Assembly: GCA_964579675.1 (NCBI GenBank)
Contig: CAZOIA010000117.1
Span: forward strand, 1-18,024
Reading direction: 5' to 3'
DNA from: CAZOIA01 sp964579675
Lineage (GTDB): Bacteria > Planctomycetota > Phycisphaerae > UBA1845 > PWPN01
DNA length: 18,024 nucleotides
A program made the position numbers and the translations under genes. The notes under the pieces were generated by a model. It saw nothing but the letters and a program-made list of their open reading frames with translations, was not told the origin of the DNA and ran no database searches. Of this stretch, positions 7,912 to 14,437 are shown piece after piece; the first letter of the stretch is position 1, and every line of letters begins with the position of its first letter.

Positions 7912-9183
7912 GTGTGCAACCACAGAGCAAGGCGGGCAACGTTTGTGTTGGCGGTGGTTCTGACGTGGCCGCATTCCGCCTCGGGCACGGACGGGATCGA
8001 GCCCATCGGCATCAGTATGCAGGCGCAGGCTCGCGGCGGCGCGGACGTTGCGGTGGGCGACTCGGCGCTCTCTCAAATCGACAATCCCGCGACGCTCACC
8101 CTTTCGCCCGCCGGCGCCCGTCGGCTTGACTTTGCGGGCCAATTGCTCATGCCCCGGAACCACTGGCGGGGGCGCATCGACGCGGACGACTCGACCGTCC
8201 GGCACATCCCGCTCGGGCACCTGGGGCTGGTACTCCCGCAGAACGAACGGCTGACCCTGGGCCTGGCGGTGCATTCCAAGTCTCAGCTCGCATCGCTCTA
8301 CAGGCTCCGGCACCTGGTGCTTTACACCAGAAAACGGCGGGTCGGCGCGGACATGCGGGACATCGCCGTATCGTTGAATCTCGGATACCGGTCCACGAAG
8401 AAGCTGTCGATCGGGGCAGGGGTGCGGGGCGAGCTGTCGATGTCAAAGTTCGACACGGTCACCGGGCCGGTCGCGGTGGACTTCGGCCGGGGATACGCAG
8501 TCGGCGCCGGGTTCCAGCTCGGGCTGCACTATCAGGCGTTGCCCACGCTGGCATTTGGCCTCGGGTATCGATCTCCGACGTGGTTTCAGGACCTGACCGG
8601 CGACAGTAGCGAGGCGGACCTGGCCGGCGAGTCTCAAGTCGGGACGTTCGGCATTCGCCATTTCCCACTGGGTGACGGCAAGGTGGAGGAAATCCGACTC
8701 CCCCAACGCCTCGCCGCCGGTGCGGCCTGGGACGCGACCGATTGGCTCAAGCTGGTGGGCGAGGTCCGCTGGATCAACTATTCGGACAGCACCTTTCACC
8801 GCGCCCGGTTCGCCTTCGACGGCCCGATCGGGCTGGGCGTGAGGTCGCCCCTCGGCTACCGGGATCAATGGGTCTTCATTACCGGCGCCGAGTTCAAGCT
8901 GGATGAGCATTGGAAGCTTGGTGTGGGATACAACTACGGCACCAATCCCATATCCCCATCCGCGGTTGTGCCGATCGCCTCGGTTATCACGCAGCATCAC
9001 GTGACGATCGGCTTGCGCTACGAGGCAGACAACTGGTGGGTAGGTGCCGGATATATCCTGGGGCTCAGGAATACCTTGAAAGCGGATTGGAGAACGCAAG
9101 TCCCGTTTGGAACCGACTACCGACTCAGCCGGATCGAGCAGATGCAACACAGCGCAATGCTCGGTTTCGGGTTCAGTTGGTAG
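7912..9183 (+). CDS. FadL/OmpP1-like outer-membrane transport protein
   Basis: A 423-residue predicted outer-membrane beta-barrel. After a signal peptide (basic start, hydrophobic FVLAVVL, cleavage near ASG at about 25) comes the segment GADVAVGDSALSQIDNPATL. This resembles the N-terminal hatch region of FadL/OmpP1/TodX proteins (family pattern: G.gvA...daSa...NPA.l). Many amphipathic strands follow, and the chain ends in an aromatic residue (FGFSW), as barrel proteins do. FadL-type proteins let long-chain fatty acids or other hydrophobic compounds cross the outer membrane; the substrate here is unknown. The GTG start is preferred because GGGAGGG (about 7900-7906) precedes it by 5 nt. The in-frame ATG at 7879 would only lengthen the leader. 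The last 11 bases overlap the convergent gene. Confidence 0.85.
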   Translation: MCNHRARRATFVLAVVLTWPHSASGTDGIEPIGISMQAQARGGADVAVGDSALSQIDNPATLTLSPAGARRLDFAGQLLMPRNHWRGRIDADDSTVRHIPLGHLGLVLPQNERLTLGLAVHSKSQLASLYRLRHLVLYTRKRRVGADMRDIAVSLNLGYRSTKKLSIGAGVRGELSMSKFDTVTGPVAVDFGRGYAVGAGFQLGLHYQALPTLAFGLGYRSPTWFQDLTGDSSEADLAGESQVGTFGIRHFPLGDGKVEEIRLPQRLAAGAAWDATDWLKLVGEVRWINYSDSTFHRARFAFDGPIGLGVRSPLGYRDQWVFITGAEFKLDEHWKLGVGYNYGTNPISPSAVVPIASVITQHHVTIGLRYEADNWWVGAGYILGLRNTLKADWRTQVPFGTDYRLSRIEQMQHSAMLGFGFSW

Positions 9184-10171
9184 TCTGCGCGAGGCGGCGC
9201 AAGAAGTCGGCCTCTTTCTTGAGGATGGTTCGGCGCTGCTCTTTCGGGAACCGGCCGAGCGATTCGTTCTCGATACAGAGGTCGCCGCGGTAGTCCGCCT
9301 TGCGGAGGATCTCGAGCACCCGCTTGAAGTCGATGTCCCCCTCGTAAACCGGGCAGCAGTACTTGCCGTATTCCCAGCCGATCTTGCGGCGTTTCTCGCG
9401 CTCGCCCTTGGGGTAACTAATGCTCTTGCAGTGCGTGTGACACGATGAGGCAGCAAACTCGCTGTAGATCTCGTACAGCTTCGAGAGCGGGTGGCCGAAC
9501 CAGTAGAAGTTCGCCGTGTCCAGCGTCAGCCCGAAGCGCTTCGAGCCCACGCCGTCGAACAGCTTCCGCAGGAACTCCGGCTTGTTCGTCGTGTGGCCGT
9601 GGTTCTCGACCCCGAAGCGCACGGGCGTGTCCTTTGTGGCCTCGACAATCCGGCGCCCGGTCTGGACCGCGAACTTCAGGAACTCGTCTTCGTCCTTGAG
9701 TCGCCGCGCCACCACGTCGATGCGGATCGCCGGGGTGCCGAGCTTAACCGCCGCCCGCGCGGTCATCTCGATGCACTTGACTTCCTCATCAGGGCGCTCG
9801 TCGAAGCGGTTGTGCAGACAGAAGGCCGATATCTTCTTCTTGTGCGCGCTCAGTTCGCCTCCGAGTGCCTTGATCCCGTCGGGGCTGGCGATCGAGAAGG
9901 TCTTCTTCCGCCCGAACAGCCCCGGGCATTCTCCGTTGAGCGTCACGGTGACTTCCACGCCTTCGACGCCGATCGCCGTCATGGCCGAGAAGGCGTCTGG
10001 CTCGCCCACCTCGGGCAGGTGGGCGTCGCGACATGCGATGGCCCATGCGGGCCTGGTCGCGGGAGTCCGTGATTGAGCCTGGCTTGTCGTGTTCATGGCA
10101 CCTGCCGCCGCTGCTGCGGTGATTGAATCCTTCAGGAACTCTCGTCGCGTTCGCGATGGGTGTGGACGCAT
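9173..10171 (-). CDS. Tat-exported sugar phosphate isomerase/epimerase-like protein
   Basis: A 332-residue protein of the xylose isomerase-like TIM-barrel family. Residues 8-14 are TRREFLK, a clear twin-arginine export motif, followed by an alanine-rich hydrophobic stretch (17-27). It should fold in the cytoplasm and be exported to the periplasm. Barrel signatures include GVEGVEV, CLHNRFDE, FGVENHGH, GLTLDTANF, SCHTHCK and CIENES; the Glu, Asp, His and Glu in the last four blocks are the usual divalent-metal ligands. Family members isomerise, epimerise or dehydrate sugars and inositols, and periplasmic forms often accompany Gfo/Idh/MocA enzymes in 3-keto-sugar breakdown. GAGGTG lies 5 nt before the ATG. 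Its stop overlaps the tail of the FadL-like gene. Confidence 0.9.
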   Translation of the reverse strand: MRPHPSRTRREFLKDSITAAAAAGAMNTTSQAQSRTPATRPAWAIACRDAHLPEVGEPDAFSAMTAIGVEGVEVTVTLNGECPGLFGRKKTFSIASPDGIKALGGELSAHKKKISAFCLHNRFDERPDEEVKCIEMTARAAVKLGTPAIRIDVVARRLKDEDEFLKFAVQTGRRIVEATKDTPVRFGVENHGHTTNKPEFLRKLFDGVGSKRFGLTLDTANFYWFGHPLSKLYEIYSEFAASSCHTHCKSISYPKGEREKRRKIGWEYGKYCCPVYEGDIDFKRVLEILRKADYRGDLCIENESLGRFPKEQRRTILKKEADFLRRLAQTTN

Positions 10172-10192
10172 ATTTGCACCTCGATAAGTGCC

Positions 10193-10220
10193 CTTATACC
10201 TGAGAGACTCCCGTTTGCAA
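10193..10220 (-). promoter_or_regulatory. Candidate promoter of isomerase-like gene
   Basis: Read on the minus strand, TTGCAA (10215-10220) and TATAAG (10193-10198) are separated by 16 nt and match the housekeeping consensus at 4/6 and 5/6. The gene's ATG lies about 22 nt downstream of the -10 box, leaving a short leader that carries the GAGGTG ribosome binding site. Confidence 0.45.
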
Positions 10221-10276
10221 GCCGGGGCCGCGGGTTTTCAGCGACTCTAACAGAATCCCTCAAAGAGCCGCAGGCT

Positions 10277-10284
10277 TCAGCCTG
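10277..10284. repeat. Target-site duplication, left of MITE copy 1
   Basis: TCAGCCTG, directly adjacent to the left inverted repeat and repeated exactly at 10448-10455. Confidence 0.8.
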
Positions 10285-10447
10285 GTACGTGTATAGCGCG
10301 GGCAACGGTTCCGAGCCGGGCTCTGCGAGCCCGGTGCGCCTTCGCGGCATGAGGTCTCCCCATTCGAGGCAACACCGGCCTCACAGAGGCCGGCTCTGAT
10401 CGCGCCGGAATCGGCCCTGATCGCGTCGGAGGTCGCTATACACGTAC
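10285..10447. mobile_element. MITE-like element, copy 1, 163 bp
   Basis: A non-autonomous miniature transposable element. The ends are a perfect 14-bp inverted repeat: GTACGTGTATAGCG at 10285-10298 and its complement at 10434-10447. The 8-bp direct repeat TCAGCCTG touches both ends (10277-10284 and 10448-10455) and is best read as a target-site duplication. The interior holds two strong hairpins: GGGCTC-TGC-GAGCCC, and CCGGCCTC-ACA-GAGGCCGG around 10375-10394. There is no coding capacity, so a transposase elsewhere must have moved it. An 8-bp duplication is used by several insertion sequence families; I cannot assign this one from the ends alone. Confidence 0.85.
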
Positions 10448-10455
10448 TCAGCCTG
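10448..10455. repeat. Target-site duplication, right of MITE copy 1
   Basis: TCAGCCTG, directly adjacent to the right inverted repeat. Joining the two flanks at this octamer restores GCAGGCT-TC-AGCCTGC, a palindrome like those of the REP-like repeats. Confidence 0.8.
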
Positions 10456-10505
10456 CGCGGCCTTGCGAACGCAGAGAGCGCTGCGAGGCCATTCGAAGAG
10501 CCGCG

Positions 10506-10553
10506 CGGGCTAAAGCCCGCGGATCGTTGCTATCGAGATCGGTCAGCTTGAGG
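10506..10553 (+). repeat. REP-like intergenic repeat, copy C
   Basis: The third copy of the dispersed repeat. GCGGGC-TAAA-GCCCGC forms a 6-bp hairpin, followed by GGATCGTTG and then TCGAGATCGGTCA, which is identical in copy A at 2693-2705. It is preceded by GAGCCGC, as is the smaller palindrome around 10270 that MITE copy 1 interrupts. Confidence 0.65.
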
Positions 10554-10615
10554 TATCAACCGGCACCAGGTGTCCGTACGAGGAGGATGAGGAAGCGGGA
10601 GATGAGTTGAGGCGA

Positions 10616-10644
10616 TCGACACCGGCGGGTGAAAATGGTATACG
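10616..10644 (+). promoter_or_regulatory. Candidate promoter of beta-propeller gene
   Basis: TCGACA (10616-10621) and TATACG (10639-10644) are 17 nt apart. A TG one base before the -10 box makes it an extended -10. Matches to consensus are 5/6 and 4/6. The leader to the start codon at 10715 would be about 65 nt. Confidence 0.45.
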
Positions 10645-10714
10645 CTGGCACGGATGGATGCGGCGATGATCACTGAATGAACGACGCGTTGGCATAGCCT
10701 GAGAGGATGATGTC

Positions 10715-12649
10715 GTGGAAATGGTGCGGTCCAAGCTAACGGGCCTGGTGACGGTGTCGCTGGTGGCGTTGGCGGCCAGAACGGCGCCCGCCGCCACGGA
10801 GGATCTGGGCAACGGCTTTCTGTATCACGGCGTGGCCACGCCGGTGAGTAACCATCGGGGCACGGTGGCCACGGTTGATGGCCAGGGACGCAACATCGTG
10901 CTCGTCTGGCTGTTCGATCATCGAGGCGGATACGCGCTGCTGTTGATCGATGCCGAAACCGGCAGGAGTGAGGAATACCCCATGCCGTTTCCGCCCGGGG
11001 GCGACTGTCCTTATGCCTCGATCCTGTCCACCCGCAACAGGTTCTACACCCATTTCAACAGTCACTTCGTTGAATTCGATCCCGAGAAGCGCGCCTTCAC
11101 CTTCCACCACAAGACCGCCCCGCAGATGGCCATGGGCATGACCGAGGACGACAACGGCGTCATCTGGTCGGTCACCTATCCGCAGAGCGGGGTCGTGTCG
11201 TTCGATCCGAAGTCGCGCAAGTTCACCGACTACGGTCACGTGCACAAGGAGAACTGGCAGCAGTATCAGCGCTACGTGGCCGCCGACGACGCCGGTCGGA
11301 TCTACTTCGGAATCGGCAGCACGGCCAGTCACATCATCGGCTTCGACCCGTCCACCGGCAAAGCCAGGCCCATGATCCCCGAAGACGAACGGGTACGGGG
11401 AGCAGGACAGGTCTATCGAGATGTGAACGGCAAGGTCTACGGCTGCCCCGGTGGCGAGAAGAGCGCCTGGTACGAACTCTACAAAGGCAAAGCCAGGAAG
11501 CTTGCCGAGCCCCCGAACGTTCAGAAGAAACCCATCATCACCAGCTCCCAGGACCTATTTCACCGCGAGTTCCCGGACGGCAAGAGGATCCAAGCCTGCG
11601 ACCTGGTTGAGCGGGTCCTGACGGTCGAAGATCCCGAGACCAAGAACGTCGCGCAGCTCAAGTTCGACTACCACAGGGAAGGCGCGCACGTCATGGGCCT
11701 GGCCGTCGCACCAGACGGGACGGTCTGCGGCGGCACGGCCTTTCCGATGCGGTTTTTCAGCTACGATCCGGCCACCGACAAGTGGACGAATCGAGCCTGC
11801 TACGGCCAGTGGAACACGGTGGCCCGACAAGGAGACCGGTTCTTCGTCGGCGGCTACGGTCACGGGTTCCTGTTGGAATGGAACCCGGCATGCAACTGGG
11901 TGCCGACCCGAGAGGACGATAAAAACGCCAACCCGCTTTTCCTGACGCAATGCCATCCCACGATCAACCGCCCCCACGACCTGTTGGCGCACCCCGACGG
12001 GAACGTGGTGATTCTGGCGGGCACGCCCGGGTACGGCTACACCGGCGGGGGCCTGCTGTTCTGGAACCGCCGGACAAAGAAGCGCACCCTGCTCGAGCAC
12101 ACGGACATCCTGCCGCAGCAGGCCACGATGAGCCTGGTGGCGCTGCCCGGCGACAAGCTGCTGGGCGGATCTACCACCAGCCCGGGCACCGGCGGCGAGA
12201 AGAAAGCCAGGCAGGCCGAGCTATACATCATGGACATGGCCACCAAGAAGCTCGAATGGCACGAGCCGGTATTCCCCGGTGTGCAGGGCTATTCGGACAT
12301 GTGTCTGGGGCCGGATGGGCTCGTCTACGGCGTGGCGGACTTGAAACGCTTCTTCGTCTTCCACCCGGTTGAACGTAAGGTGGTCCACGAACAGGACACC
12401 ATGGCCAAGTTCGGCCGCACCAACTCCCAGCAAGGCCCGCGCATCTTCGTGCTGGATCCCAAGGGTACGATGTACATGCTGTTCGCCAAGGGAATCGCCC
12501 GGGTCGAACCCGGCACGTTCGGGATCACCATGCTGGCCACCTCGCCCGTGCCGATCGGACCCGGGGGAGATTACTACAAGGGTCGCATCTACTTTGCCAG
12601 CGGATCACACGTGTACAGCTACAAGGTCCCTGGTCGATCGACAGACTGA
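10715..12649 (+). CDS. Secreted beta-propeller protein, function unknown
   Basis: A 644-residue exported protein with a signal peptide (hydrophobic LVTVSLVALA, cleavage near APA at about 26). The mature part is built of repeats that each contain a strand pair of the type hhhaDPxTxKhxxh. Examples are LIDAETGRSEEY, EFDPEKRAFTFH, SFDPKSRKFTDY, GFDPSTGKARPM, SYDPATDKWTNR, FWNRRTKKRTLL, IMDMATKKLEWH and VFHPVERKVVHE. This spacing is typical of beta-propellers of the Vgb/SMP-30/NHL type. Such proteins may be lactonases, lyases or binding platforms; no catalytic set was recognised, so no activity is claimed. GTG at 10715 is preferred because GAGAGGA ends 7 nt upstream; ATG at 10721 is an alternative. 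The gene stands alone, with tRNA-His convergent behind it. Confidence 0.8.
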   Translation: MEMVRSKLTGLVTVSLVALAARTAPAATEDLGNGFLYHGVATPVSNHRGTVATVDGQGRNIVLVWLFDHRGGYALLLIDAETGRSEEYPMPFPPGGDCPYASILSTRNRFYTHFNSHFVEFDPEKRAFTFHHKTAPQMAMGMTEDDNGVIWSVTYPQSGVVSFDPKSRKFTDYGHVHKENWQQYQRYVAADDAGRIYFGIGSTASHIIGFDPSTGKARPMIPEDERVRGAGQVYRDVNGKVYGCPGGEKSAWYELYKGKARKLAEPPNVQKKPIITSSQDLFHREFPDGKRIQACDLVERVLTVEDPETKNVAQLKFDYHREGAHVMGLAVAPDGTVCGGTAFPMRFFSYDPATDKWTNRACYGQWNTVARQGDRFFVGGYGHGFLLEWNPACNWVPTREDDKNANPLFLTQCHPTINRPHDLLAHPDGNVVILAGTPGYGYTGGGLLFWNRRTKKRTLLEHTDILPQQATMSLVALPGDKLLGGSTTSPGTGGEKKARQAELYIMDMATKKLEWHEPVFPGVQGYSDMCLGPDGLVYGVADLKRFFVFHPVERKVVHEQDTMAKFGRTNSQQGPRIFVLDPKGTMYMLFAKGIARVEPGTFGITMLATSPVPIGPGGDYYKGRIYFASGSHVYSYKVPGRSTD

Positions 12650-12739
12650 CACACATCCCGAGGTGGGTGTATGCACTACTCCGTCAGGAAACTTGGCCGC
12701 GTTCGCGATTCGCAGGTAGGCAGGCCCGCACCTCGCATG

Positions 12740-12814
12740 GGTGAGTGAGGGGATTCGAACCCCCGACCCCCAGGACCACAACCTGGTGCTCTAACCAACT
12801 GAGCTACACTCACC
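12740..12814 (-). tRNA. tRNA-His (anticodon GTG)
   Basis: A complete cloverleaf on the minus strand: acceptor GTGAGTG/CACTCAC, D-arm with AGCTCAGTTGGTTAGAGC, anticodon stem CCAGG/CCTGG with loop TTGTGGT (anticodon GTG at 12777-12779), and T-arm GGGGTTCGAATCCCC. An encoded extra G precedes G1 (base 12814) and can pair with the discriminator C (12740), the hallmark identity element of tRNA-His. The full CCA end is not encoded: after the discriminator the template reads CAT. Confidence 0.96.
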
Positions 12815-12828
12815 ACAGAACGCCGTCG

Positions 12829-12859
12829 CCCCACTGGGGAGGTCGCCGGCCGGCGACCT
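12829..12859. repeat. Two abutting perfect palindromes upstream of tRNA-His
   Basis: CCCCA-C-TGGGG (12829-12839) is followed at once by a perfect 20-bp self-complementary sequence (12840-12859, centre GGCC). They lie 15-45 bp upstream of the tRNA 5' end, so they sit either in its promoter or in the leader of its precursor. On the minus strand a weak TTGAAA (12888-12893) and TAGGCT pair lies just beyond them. Confidence 0.6.
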
Positions 12860-13026
12860 ATCTCAGCCTAGTTCAACGACACGGGGTTTTCAATCGGTCG
12901 GGACGAGGGCGGCACGAGCGTGTTGCAGGGGCAGGCGGTGCGCTGTAACTCCTTGGGATTGCGCAGGTTGCGCGAGGGCCACAGTAATGCCCCGACCCGT
13001 TTCCCCTCTTTCTCAACAAAATTGAT

Positions 13027-13055
13027 TTGACTTTTGACTAAATGTTCAATATAGT
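13027..13055 (+). promoter_or_regulatory. Strong promoter of the regulator/membrane-protein pair
   Basis: TTGACT (13027-13032) and TATAGT (13050-13055) are separated by exactly 17 nt, each 5/6 to the housekeeping consensus. The surrounding 70 bases are strikingly AT-rich for this window. A second TTGACT at 13034-13039 is 17 nt from GATATT (13057-13062), giving a possible overlapping promoter. Confidence 0.65.
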
Positions 13056-13079
13056 TGATATTGAGTTTGAGAATATTGA
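13046..13079. promoter_or_regulatory. Candidate operator: inverted repeat plus third half-site
   Basis: TCAATAT (13046-13052) and ATATTGA (13058-13064) form a 7-bp inverted repeat with a 5-nt spacer, overlapping the -10 box. A third ATATTGA at 13073-13079 is a direct repeat 15 nt further on. Binding here would block the promoter, so self-repression by the regulator encoded next is the simplest reading. Confidence 0.5.
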
Positions 13080-13091
13080 AGGTGACTCGTG

Positions 13092-13421
13092 ATGCAGCCG
13101 CCCGGCGAGGACAAGCGGTGGATTGACTTCCTGACGGAGGAAGACCTGGCATTCGTCAAACGGTTCGTGTTGGCCTCGGGGTCACTCAAGGAGATGGCGG
13201 CGGTCTACGGGGTCTCGTATCCGACCGTGCGCCTGCGGCTGGACCGGCTGATCGAGAAGATCAAGATCCGCGACAGTCAGGAGATCACGAGTGAGTTTGA
13301 ACGGGTTCTTCGCGGCCAGTGTGCCGACGGCAAGATCGACATGGACACGCTGAGAGCCCTGCTCGCCGCCCACAAACAGGAAATGGAGGATCACGATGAC
13401 CAGTCCAATCGCCATGGTTAG
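13092..13421 (+). CDS. DUF2089-like HTH regulator without zinc ribbon
   Basis: A 109-residue protein. Residues about 12-57 (FLTEEDLAFVKRFVLASGSLKEM, then GVSYPTVRLRLDRLIEK) match the C-terminal helix-turn-helix-like part of DUF2089 proteins, whose typical text is LSPEQLEFLxLFLRxxGNLKEVExxLGISYPTVRxRLDxL. Ordinary DUF2089 proteins begin with a CxxC zinc ribbon; it is absent here, and an acidic helical tail (60-105) follows instead. A DNA-binding regulator is the likely role. AAGGTG lies 7 nt before the ATG at 13092; a GTG one codon earlier is also possible. Its last 26 bases overlap the next gene, so the two are translationally linked. The promoter carries an operator-like repeat that it may bind. 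Confidence 0.8.
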   Translation: MQPPGEDKRWIDFLTEEDLAFVKRFVLASGSLKEMAAVYGVSYPTVRLRLDRLIEKIKIRDSQEITSEFERVLRGQCADGKIDMDTLRALLAAHKQEMEDHDDQSNRHG

Positions 13422-14280
13422 TCTGCTCGTGCTGGCGTCTGCCGCTCCGGCGGAGGAGACACTACGGGAGATCTCGTGGTCGCAGCTTGAGGAGGCGGGT
13501 CAACTGCAGGCGGGCCTGGTGGTACCCGCGAGCGACGAGACGTCCTTCGAGCATCTCAAAGTCGTCTGCCCGCCGGGCGGGGGCGAGATGACAACCGTCA
13601 ACCTGTTCACGATCACAGGGCCCGGCGTGACGAGACTTCGCTACGCTGTGACCGGGAAAGTGCGCTGCGAGGGCTTGAAGTCCGCGGGCTATCTGGAAAT
13701 GTGGAACCACTTCCCGGACGGGGGGATGTATTTCTCTCGAACCCTCGGCGACTCCGGCCCCCTGCAGAGCCTTGAGGGCTCGTGTGACTGGCGAACGTTC
13801 GTGGTCCCGTTCTACATCGACGAGGGATCCGAGCAGCGGCCGAGCAAGCTGGAGTTCAACGTGGTACTGCCCGGCAGCGGGACCGTGGAGTTGAGTCCGT
13901 TGCGTCTCGTGCAGTACACGGCCCCGGCAGCGAATCCGATGGCGGTCGGTACGTGGTGGAGCGATGAAACAGGCGGATGGCTCGGCGGTATTCTCGGGAC
14001 GGTGTTGGGGTGCATGGGGGGGCTCATCGGCTGGCTGTCGGCCAGGGGACGGGCACGGCGCCTTGTCGTGGGCATGATGAAGGCCATGATGGCTGTCGGT
14101 GCCGCTGCGCTGATATCCGGCGTGGCGGCTCTCGTGCAGTCGCAGCCTTACGGGGTATACTACCCGCTGCTCCTGCTTGGGATACTCTGCTCGGTGGTGC
14201 CTGCTTCTCTGCTGCCGGTTGTCCGCAGACGCTTCGAGCAACTCGAGCTGCGGAGAATGAGCGCGGTGGATGTCCCTTAG
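13396..14280 (+). CDS. Membrane protein with jelly-roll ectodomain
   Basis: A 294-residue protein with an N-terminal signal sequence (MVSLLVLASAAPAE, cleavage near 19), an exported domain (20-185) and three C-terminal helices (about 195-214, 228-248 and 254-276). The exported domain reads like a carbohydrate-binding-module-type jelly roll: YAVTGKVRC, GYLEMWNHFPDGGMYFSRTL, SCDWRTFVVPFYI, then LEFNVVLPGSGTVELSPLRLV. Such folds bind sugars or act as inert beta-sandwiches. GGAGGA sits 5 nt before the ATG, inside the upstream regulator gene. The overlap and shared promoter suggest that this protein and the regulator act together, perhaps as sensor and effector. That link is inference; no activity is claimed. 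Confidence 0.8.
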   Translation: MTSPIAMVSLLVLASAAPAEETLREISWSQLEEAGQLQAGLVVPASDETSFEHLKVVCPPGGGEMTTVNLFTITGPGVTRLRYAVTGKVRCEGLKSAGYLEMWNHFPDGGMYFSRTLGDSGPLQSLEGSCDWRTFVVPFYIDEGSEQRPSKLEFNVVLPGSGTVELSPLRLVQYTAPAANPMAVGTWWSDETGGWLGGILGTVLGCMGGLIGWLSARGRARRLVVGMMKAMMAVGAAALISGVAALVQSQPYGVYYPLLLLGILCSVVPASLLPVVRRRFEQLELRRMSAVDVP

Positions 14281-14319
14281 CTGCGGCGACAAGGTCTCTT
14301 TGGGGCGGATCGAGGTTCA

Positions 14320-14404
14320 GTGGTCTAGCCGCGAGCCGCAGCAGAGCGCGCAACATGCGTAGCCGCAAGCGGCCCAAGCGCGGAGGCGGCGGGGGCGAAG
14401 CCCC
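14320..14404. repeat. Hairpin-rich intergenic stretch
   Basis: Two short perfect hairpins are visible: GCCGC-AA-GCGGC (14362-14373) and GGGGC-GAA-GCCCC (14392-14404). Around them is low-complexity GCCGC/GCGG text. It differs from the REP-like family and may be a second class of dispersed palindrome. It lies just upstream of the FG-GAP gene and could affect its leader. Confidence 0.45.
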
Positions 14405-14437
14405 AGGCAACTCGTTGCTGACCGAGGAACTCGAACA

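Noticed and set aside
6749..7963. 404-residue open frame on the plus strand across the glycosylase
   Set aside because: It is antisense to a gene with clear family motifs on the minus strand and has no ribosome binding site. Only its first 20 or so residues match anything, and those belong to the transposase fossil.
12650..12675. Possible terminator hairpin after the beta-propeller gene
   Set aside because: ACACATCCC and GGGTGTAT pair only with mismatches, and no T run follows.
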